Shown here: positions 57,301 to 64,000 of the stretch, piece after piece
Numbering within the stretch: position 1 is the stretch's first letter
How the letters are laid out: every line of letters starts with the position of its first letter
From: Leptidea sinapis
Taxonomy: Eukaryota; Arthropoda; Insecta; Lepidoptera; Pieridae
NCBI RefSeq assembly: GCF_905404315.1
Contig: NC_066272.1
Span: 8,432,001-8,496,000 of the forward strand
Length of the DNA: 64,000 nt
Direction: 5' to 3'
Notes under the pieces: generated by a model
Told to the model about the DNA's origin: nothing
The model's input: the letters and a program-made list of their open reading frames with translations, nothing else
The model's database searches: none
Position numbers and translations under genes: made by a program

Positions 57301-57402
57301 TCGGAACATAACTAAAGTATAAAAATTATTAAATAAAATGTCCATTGAATGTAGTATTATGATTAAGGGGTATGCACACTCGCCGAAATAACATGCAGCT
57401 TG

Positions 57403-58045
57403 TATTTTTTATGGAAAGGGAAGACAAACGAACGTACGGGTCACCTGGTGTAAAGTGATCACCGCCGCTCACATTCTCTTGCAACACCAGAGGAATCACA
57501 GGAGCGTTGCCGGCCTTTAAGGAAGGTGTATTCGCTTTTATTGAAGGTACCCATGTCGTATCATCCCGGAAACACCGCACAAGGAAGTTCATTCATAAGA
57601 AAGCTCCTTGAAAACCGCACTATGGAGGACCGAATTCGGCGGCAGGAATCAGGTGAAACAGCTCTTCGGAACACTCCCCATGATAAATGCGGTAGAACAC
57701 ACACAATGAGGCGATGTCTCTACGCAACGCCAAGTGATCCAGCCATTCACAAAGCACTGGGTCCCCGACAATTTGAGCTGCTCTGCGTTGCGCGCGTTCA
57801 AATGGATCGAGCTTACTAGGGTGCGCCAGACCAGAGATGACAGCTTATTTGGCTTTGCTCTCCAGATGGCCTCGAAATGACAATCAGTCAAGATTCCAAG
57901 ACCCAGTATTCTGATACTAGGCGAGGATGTAAAGGAAGTGTTGTCAAAGAGCGGTCATACGACAAATGGGGTTTTATTAGTGGTATACGCGCAAACTTGA
58001 GTCTTCTGGGAGTTAAATTGGACATGGTTCATATTTACCCACATA
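57403..58045 (-). pseudogene. LINE-A fragment with internal deletions
   Basis: Read on the minus strand it contains part of the region behind the catalytic box (TCAAGTTTGCGCG context near 58000), a gapped middle, LRRDIASLCVFYRIYHG and the tail with TTTTTTATGGAAAGGG at 57403. Two or more deletions, one removing the HKLGYHPHHLDVW segment. Confidence 0.8.
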
Positions 58046-58264
58046 ATAGGGGCAAGCCTCCACATTTCTAAACTCTGGGCTGCTACTCAGAAATTTCTTA
58101 CTAAAACCCCAATGCTTTGCAAATGCCCAACCCGGGAATGAAATACCTACCTATCTATTATTAATACGGTCAAAGACATCCATTTTGACTAAAGTTATCC
58201 GTGAAGAACAATTTCTTAATAGGAGCCTATTAGAATTATCTTTATTGGATAATAAATTTTTTGT

Positions 58265-58410
58265 GTTAAGAAGGGACAAGACGAGCTGGACATTCAGCGA
58301 ATGGTAATTGATACGCCCTGCCCACTACAATGCAGTGCCGATCAAGAGTTAAGAAAAATCCAAAAACGCATGCTGAATTACAATTGCGCTCGTCACTTTG
58401 AGACATCAAT
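58265..58410 (-). repeat. SINE-A 3' half, minus orientation
   Basis: AAGAAGGGACAAGACGAGCTGG, TAATTGATACGCCCTGCCC, TACAATGCAGTGCC and GCGCTCGTCACTTTGAGAC. The 5' half is absent. Confidence 0.75.
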
Positions 58411-59210
58411 CATTCAAATAATCCTACAAGTGCTTAGGTAATAACTTATCAAAAATGAGAACTCATTTAATTTCCAACACAACAAAAATATCTTGAATTA
58501 AAAATGGTCCGGTGTGTAGGTTCCTTTACGATCGGCAATCCCTTTGATTTTACAAACACATAAACAATCTCCAATCACAGAGCAGTAAATATTTGAATCA
58601 TGATATACACATTCACACAATTCAAAGAGTAAAAATGCCGATAGACCGAACTTTTTAACCTAAAAATATGCATTACAGAGTTTCATAATTGGATTAGAAT
58701 TACCTATCTTTATTGGTAATTAAAGTAAATACAAATTTAGAATGATTTTCAATGTCAGCTAAAGAAAATGCACATACAAAATAACTTCGTCTTCATGGCT
58801 AATGAGATTATAATTTTCCTCACAGGTGCAATGAGCAGTAGGCATTTTACTATTATCTGATATTATGTCACATCTACGTTTTTAATCTGTTTTAGGTCAA
58901 AGACAGTTCAAAAAGACAGCTGATTAGGGTTGAGGGAATCATAGTTTTTGCCAAAACTTAGCACTTTAAATATTGTATTAAAATATAATGCTAATTCATT
59001 TCTGACTTCACATAGTCATTAGAGATGACCTAAGGAATGTCGGGTTTAAAGCATAGTATACCCTTTTTGATTCACGTTGTAGGTGTTGCTTGTGCGCGAA
59101 AACTTTTTCTTATAGTAACGTGCTGGCGTCATGAAAAATGTTGTAAAACGTTCAATTAAATGTTTCAAATAATATTATCTTAATAATAATATATATTTAA
59201 ATAAAACAAA
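58411..59210. other. AT-rich DNA, nothing recognised
   Basis: No supported feature. Confidence 0.45.
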
Positions 59211-59212
59211 TT

Positions 59213-59465
59213 TTAACGGATTAAGACGCGTGTAATTGTTATTTTGTTTTCACATAATTTTTTTGCGTAAAAGTTACATTTTTATTATTTTAGTTAACCC
59301 AACTACCCGCAGTTCCCCTGAAAACGAGATCTGGAAAGGTAATAATAAAAATGTAACTTTTACGCAAAAATCTGATGTTTAAACAAAGTTACAGTTACAC
59401 GAGTTTTAATCCTTTAAAAAGTGTTTTATTCAAATGTATAACACTCGCGTTAATAAATGAAAATA
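59213..59465. repeat. Foldback element in unit B
   Basis: Same two-arm structure as 46146-46435: ACGGATTAAGACGCGTG, GCGTAAAAGTTACATTTT, TAATAAAAATGTAACTTTTACGC, ACAGTTACACGAGTTTTAATCC. It ends with GCGTTAATAAATGAAAATA; the final TA is the mariner target. Confidence 0.7.
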
Positions 59466-61041
59466 CACTGGCCTGCAAAAGTAAGTATCACACTTTTCAA
59501 ATTATTTTTTTTTCTTAACTATAGAAGGTAGAGATTTAAGATTAAAAACGTTTTGTTGCAAATTTTATAGGCTTTAATTCTTAGAAACTAAAATTATACA
59601 TTAGTAACATTTTTAACTTAAAAAAGATAAAACAATGAAAATAGACATTTTTAGTTTAGTGTAAAAAAATTCAACTAAAATGTATTACATGTTATTTAAT
59701 TTTTAATAACTGGTATTGCCTCCTCGAGCTCTGATTACAGCTTCGAGCCGGTTTGGCATACTAAACACTAGGTTTCGGAGCCGATGTTGGGGAATATTCT
59801 CCCATTCTTCTACCAGGGCCTGCTTTAGTGCCCTGAGGGTAATAGGTGGTGGTCTGCGATTTCTGACTAGCCTCCCAAGCTCATCCCAGGCGTGTTCAAT
59901 CGGGTTGAGATCAGGACTTCTTGATGGCCAAGCCATCACGCTGATACCGACCTCCTGAATATACTCTTGTACGATATGAGCCGTGTCACGTGTGTGGCCG
60001 GGCATTATCATGCATCAGCATCGATCCATCACCCATATTTGCTAAATACGGCCCTGCATACTCATTGAGAATCTCTTGAGCATATCTTTGCCCAGTGAGG
60101 GTGCCATTTTCTATGGCTACTAGCTCTGTGCGACTTTCTGAAGATATGCCAGCCCAAACATGTACACTGCCTCCACCGTATTGGACTCTTTCTGAGATGC
60201 AGGCTTGAAGGTATCGCTCACCAGGTCACCTGTAAGCACTTCGCCTTCCATCAGAAGTGTAAAGGGAGAATCGAGACTCATCTGCAAACAAAATTCTTGA
60301 CCATTCTTCTTCATCACACTGCATGTGTTCACGGGCGTATCGTAGTCTCGCTACTCGATGCTGTCTCTCGAGTTTTGGGCCACTCGCTGGTCTTCGGGGT
60401 TTCAAATTTGCTTCAGCAAGTCTTCTTCTCACTGTACTGTCACTAATTTAGTTCCTCCGGGTCTGAAGTAGCTGTTGCTGGACTTCAACTGCATTTTGGT
60501 GGCGATTTCTTAACACAGTGGAAATAATATAACGACCTTCTCGGGCACTGGTACACCTGGGTCTGCCATTACACGGTCTCCTCAGATGGTGTCCAGTCTC
60601 TTCGTATCTTCGCTTTACCTTCTGGACCGTTCGTACCGTCACACCCACCATTCTTGCAGTGCGACGCATACTGATGCCTAGTTCCAGAAAAGCCATGATC
60701 CTAGCACATTCTTCAACTGAAAGAGGCATGATAAATAAATGTTATGTGCTTTTTAGCATAAATTTTTAAAACAAGACCCATCAATCTTGAAAAAAATTTA
60801 AAACAGAAAGAAAAATGTGAATGGTAAAATTGTAATTCGGAAACGTCCACTTTGAAAAAGGAATGGTTTTGTTTTTGAAGTTTTTTTTCAGCCAATTCTT
60901 AAAAGAAGGTTACCGACTATAAAGTTTTTATGTACAAAATTAAATTCTCTTTGGAGTCCTTTTAATTTCGAAAGTATATCTTGTGAACTTAAAACGTTAT
61001 CCCAATTTTAAAAGTGTGATACTTACTTTTGAAGGCCAGTG
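59466..61041 (-). mobile_element. Tc1/mariner element, DD37E type
   Basis: A 1,576-bp element flanked by TA on both sides (59464-59465 and 61042-61043). Terminal inverted repeats of about 38 bp (59466-59503 and 61004-61041) start CACTGGCCT and share AAAAGTAAGTATCACACTTTT, with two mismatches. The transposase lies on the minus strand. Unit A at ~46433 is the matching site without the insertion. Confidence 0.93.
59703..60729 (-). pseudogene. Mariner transposase with three lesions
   Basis: Cut-and-paste transposase of about 342 codons. The N-terminus has paired helix-turn-helix regions (MPLSVEECARIMAFLELGIS, RRTARMVGVTVRTVQKVKRR). The catalytic domain shows ILFADESRF (first D), MHDNARPH (second D) and SPDLNPIEHAWDELG (E). 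Thirty-seven residues separate the second D from E, the DD37E spacing known from the mosquito ITmD37E group. Lesions: TAA after LLQTRRN near 60450, TGA after RRSAYR near 60226 (probably CGA to TGA), and a two-base loss just after the second D near 59998. With so few lesions it is a fairly young relic. Confidence 0.9.
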
Positions 61042-61042
61042 T

Positions 61043-61352
61043 ATAATATAAATTCAGTAAATGTGAAAAAATGCAAAAAAGGATTGGATTTAAATTTAAA
61101 TTTTCCTTATTTAGGTCACTCAGATAAATGCATCTAACGAAAATATCACGTACATGTACGTCTTTGTAACTAAAGCACCTAAACTTTTTGATACTTACCT
61201 TTGAGTACAGCATTTTACAACACCCGCAGCGTACTAAGATTTCCTTTTAAGTAGATTAAAAGTAAAGCTTAGTAGAAATCAATTTTAAGTTTAAATACTT
61301 CACATACCACGATTTAATATTCGTATTTATATGTCGATTTATTTATAATATC
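61043..61352. repeat. Unit B segment 1
   Basis: Colinear with 46436-46732 in unit A (TCAGTAAATGTGAAAAA, GGTCACTCAGATAAATGCAT, CAACACCCGCAGCGTAC). The match ends at TTTATTTATAATAT, the same point where unit A has its LINE-A insertion. Confidence 0.8.
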
Positions 61353-61500
61353 CGGACGACCGAGCCTTGCTCGGATTTTTAAGAATGTACAAATCTTGAA
61401 CAAAAAAAAAAAAATAGGACATCTGGATTCGAACCGGGGTCTTCTGCTTTCTGGATCACCCAATGTCCCATCTGAGCTATAATAGTCTTGTATATAGTGG
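61353..61500 (-). repeat. tRNA-derived SINE-like sequence
   Basis: On the minus strand an A-box TAGCTCAGATGGGA (around 61467-61480) is followed by a B-box GGTTCGAATCC (61425-61435), then a T-rich run and CCGAGCAAGGCTCGG, a 6-bp hairpin. The order of pol III boxes fits a tRNA-derived SINE. The acceptor stem does not pair, so it is not a tRNA gene. Confidence 0.6.
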
Positions 61501-61654
61501 CGAAATTTACCTTTGTATTCTAATGTATTGTATTTGTATTGTAGCTGTTTCTCATTCAAACATGGATAAAACCATTTTTTTTTAAATTGAAACCTAGCTA
61601 GATCGATTTATCACCCCCGAAATCCCCTGCATACTTAATTTTTAACTTGGGGGG

Positions 61655-61755
61655 TTTTTAAGAATCCTGAGCGGCACTTCATTATAATGGGCAGGGCGTT
61701 TCAATTACCATCAGCTGAACGTTCTGCTAGTCTCATCCCTTATTTTCATATAAAA
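61655..61755 (+). repeat. SINE-A 3' end
   Basis: AAGAATCCTGAGCGGCACTTC, ATAATGGGCAGGGCGTTTCA, ACCATCAGCTGAACGTTCTG and TTATTTTCATATAAAAATAG. Only the 3' third is present. Confidence 0.75.
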
Positions 61756-62106
61756 ATAGCAGTCCACTCTAGATGATACCCTGATATTGCCATAAGAATT
61801 CTGAAGAGACCGAAACAAGTGTAAGTCTAAAGGTGTAAGGGTAGTACTATATGGCGGATGTAGTAGCACATCCAAGCAAAAGTCTTTTAAGTTTTACTGA
61901 GTGGCTAAAAGTCTCAATTAAGGTCAATGACTTAGTTTGATTGGAAGTCGGTGTCAAGTTAAATGTAATAGCAGGTACCCTCGCCACGCGTGACTTTGAG
62001 CTTAGGATAGCACAAGAAATATTCCTACCGGATTTAAAGCCTCTACGCTTTATGGTTCCAGAGATATCGTGATAGGTCAATATATAGGGGGAAATATCAA
62101 ATATAA
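61756..62106. other. Unit B sequence with block shared with unit A
   Basis: 62003-62106 matches 47690-47830 of unit A (GCCTCTACGCTTTATGG). AGCAGGTACCCTCGCCACG near 61970 resembles 16150. No gene was seen. Confidence 0.5.
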
Positions 62107-62392
62107 AAAGTATATCTATTTATGAAAATAAGGGACGAGATGAGCAGCACGTTCAGCTGATTCTTGAAAAACCCAAACATTCTGACTCACTTGACGGCAC
62201 TACAATTATTGCGCTCGTCACCTTAGACGTAAGATTTTAGGTCTCGGTTGCCCAGTAATTTCACTAGCTACGGCGCCCTTCAGACCAAAACAATGTAATG
62301 GTTACACATTACTGCCTCACGGCAGAAATAGGCGCCATTGTGGTACCCATAATCTAACCGGCTTCCTGTGCAAAGGAGCCTCCCACTGTTAA
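62107..62392 (-). repeat. SINE-A copy, minus orientation
   Basis: Nearly complete: TTATGAAAATAAGGGACGAG, GCGCTCGTCACCTTAGACG, TTGCCCAGTAATTTCACTAG, CACGGCAGAAATAGGCG and TGTGCAAAGGAGCCTCCC. About 20 bp are missing around the GGGCAGGGCG block. Confidence 0.8.
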
Positions 62393-64000
62393 AGTGATAC
62401 TATATTTATCACACAAATATACTAAAAATTTTCTAAGGTTAATTTCTGTATTCAAATTAGCAGCAAACTGCGACAACAAACTATAGAGAATTATATCCGT
62501 TTGAAATATAATTTGTCACTCTCAAGACGCACTAAAAGAAGTTTTCCTTCAATAATTAATACTTACAGTAGATACTTAGCTTTTCCTCGTGACGAGGTGA
62601 ACTATTATTCAATATTGAAGTTTTTAATTAAATTTACATAAATATGGTTAAAGTATTCAACAGTATTTGAAGTGGAATCATGAATTAAAATTTTTATTTA
62701 AGAACAAAGAAATATTATTGCCATGCTCGTAGCAAGACATAAAAAAAACAAAAGTACAATGGCTTGAAAATGCATAGAACGATTTCCAAATTTTAAATGT
62801 ATCCATTATAAGCTATATCTATACCTATTTAACCCACTTGTAGTATAACAATAGATGACCAGTTATTGAACGATGCCAAAGGAAAGGTCTATTCATTGAA
62901 AGTTTGGAAGAGTTTTGCAGATCACGGCGTCTCCACAAAGACCTTAATAATCTCAAATTTGTACTGAACTGAGTAATGTCTCCATTATTATACCTTTGTT
63001 GAAAGTTTTGATAATAACTGCACTTTATACGCCTACTTTCTCAGTTAATAACAGTGAGATAAGACTTGTAGAAAATTGGAATGTGTAAAATGCCCGCTAA
63101 ACCAACCGTCTTTGTAAATACCAATTTCCGCACGAGTATCATATAAAGTATTTCAACATATTTGCAAGAAAACAGTATAATAAAATGAAAGATGATAAAA
63201 TAAACTTTGTTTTTTAAACTCAGTAAGTAGAAAGTCGCAATAAATCTTTGACATTTTGAAATGAAATTGCTTGCAAGGAGGTTCGGTTCACTTACGGCCG
63301 TTCCCAATATTCAATCCGTTTATGGCCAACTTGAGATAATAATCGTAACTATCGTTGACTTTTCTGTCCCAATAAACTTATCGACGGGAACTCACAGCGT
63401 GTACGGAACACGCTGTCTGTCAATGAGAGGACATATAGCTTACCAGCGATAGAAGTTTGTATTGAAATTGCAATTCACACGTCCCAATATGAGGCGATAA
63501 GAATGACTTAACGGGTATATTGGGACAGCTTCAGATTATTGACAACTAATTACTGACAGTAGAATAAAGTAATTTATCTCTATCTGTAGATAGTATATTG
63601 GGAACGGCCATTAGCTTATTCATTCTGTGTATGTGTTATCACTTAAAGAAAATTGTACATTTTCACATTTACACCTCAAAACTTCGTTCGACAAAAATTC
63701 ATCTGACTGTAAGTTTACTACGAAGAAGAAGAATTTACTATCTTATATTAAGAATATATTATCTTAGATCATTTATACATCTAGAAAGACTGTGAAAACA
63801 TCGAAAAAAATTGAGGTGGACAGCACACCTATATATTGAGCAATGTACAAACAATGTAAAATAAAGTGACATATTAATAGTGAGTGTAAAACGTATGTCA
63901 CGCACACTAAAGTAATAAACCTAGCCTGTTTCATCGGTTGTTTCCTAACAGCAAGTGGCTCTATCGAGACGTATAAATTATCTTAGGATATTATTATCAA
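62393..64000. repeat. Unit B segments 2-4, without LINE-B
   Basis: Follows unit A closely and runs across the site occupied in unit A by LINE-B (here 63543-63560, ACAACTAATTACTGACAG). The hairpin ACAGCGTGT/ACACGCTGT is at 63394-63416. GGCCGTTCCCAATAT (63296-63310) and its inverted partner (63595-63609) are ~300 bp apart, with GTCCCAATAT (63481) and ATATTGGGAC (63517) nested between. The match continues to the window end, so the boundary is outside. Short open frames on both strands do not resemble proteins. Confidence 0.85.

Noticed and set aside
63041..63307. 88-codon minus-strand frame shared in part with 48753-48935
   Set aside because: AT-rich hydrophobic translation without a recognisable domain; the similarity is explained by the duplication of the whole locus.

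Overview
This window looks like transposon-rich, AT-rich intergenic or intronic DNA from an insect, most likely a moth or butterfly. I infer Lepidoptera from the repeat families present: CR1/jockey-group LINEs ending in A-rich tails, RTE-type LINE tails ending in TGA-rich repeats, short elements with AACCGACTTC termini, tRNA-like repeats and a Tc1/mariner relic. I could not recognise a single host exon, rRNA or CRISPR. Almost every readable protein segment belongs to a mobile element, and nearly all of them are broken.

Layout. 1-7 kb: AT-rich DNA with short inverted-repeat elements, a SINE-like repeat, two tRNA-like repeats, a retroelement C-terminus and a 48-bp minisatellite. 7-23 kb: LINE relics (one with an RNase H domain), a 20-bp minisatellite, a 945-bp inverted-repeat element and a cluster of tRNA-like repeats at 21.1-23.3 kb. 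23.4-25.8 kb: a LINE-A copy with only one stop in its reverse transcriptase frame. 26-40 kb: RTE and LINE-A debris, a long foldback hairpin near 32.1 kb, a TTAA-flanked candidate element (33.4-35.9 kb) holding a 99-bp repeat, and a near-perfect tRNA-like palindrome at 36.9 kb. 40.1-44.1 kb: two LINE-A copies head to tail. 45.7-64 kb: two copies of one locus (unit A about 46.1-55.5 kb, unit B about 59.2-64 kb), each invaded by different elements. Unit A holds a complete 5.7-kb jockey-clade LINE (LINE-B) on the minus strand; unit B holds a 1.58-kb DD37E-type mariner with matching terminal inverted repeats.

Labels used below: LINE-A is the abundant CR1/jockey-group family (about 14 copies); LINE-B is the full-length jockey-clade element; LINE-C and LINE-C-like are fragments sharing an HNxNTRNK-type motif in the C-terminal region; SINE-A is a roughly 300-bp repeat with an A-rich 3' end; tRNA-R is a repeat carrying a tRNA-like core.

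The most informative part is the A/B pair. Each copy serves as the unoccupied site for an insertion in the other, so the LINE-B and mariner insertions and their target duplications can be read directly. LINE-B is the only element close to functional: its ORF2 (963 aa) is open, its ORF1 has one stop codon, and the two frames overlap by 8 nt. I did not find a convincing new biological system. The best leads are the LINE-B translation and 3' hairpin features, the palindromic tRNA-like repeats and the duplicated unit itself.
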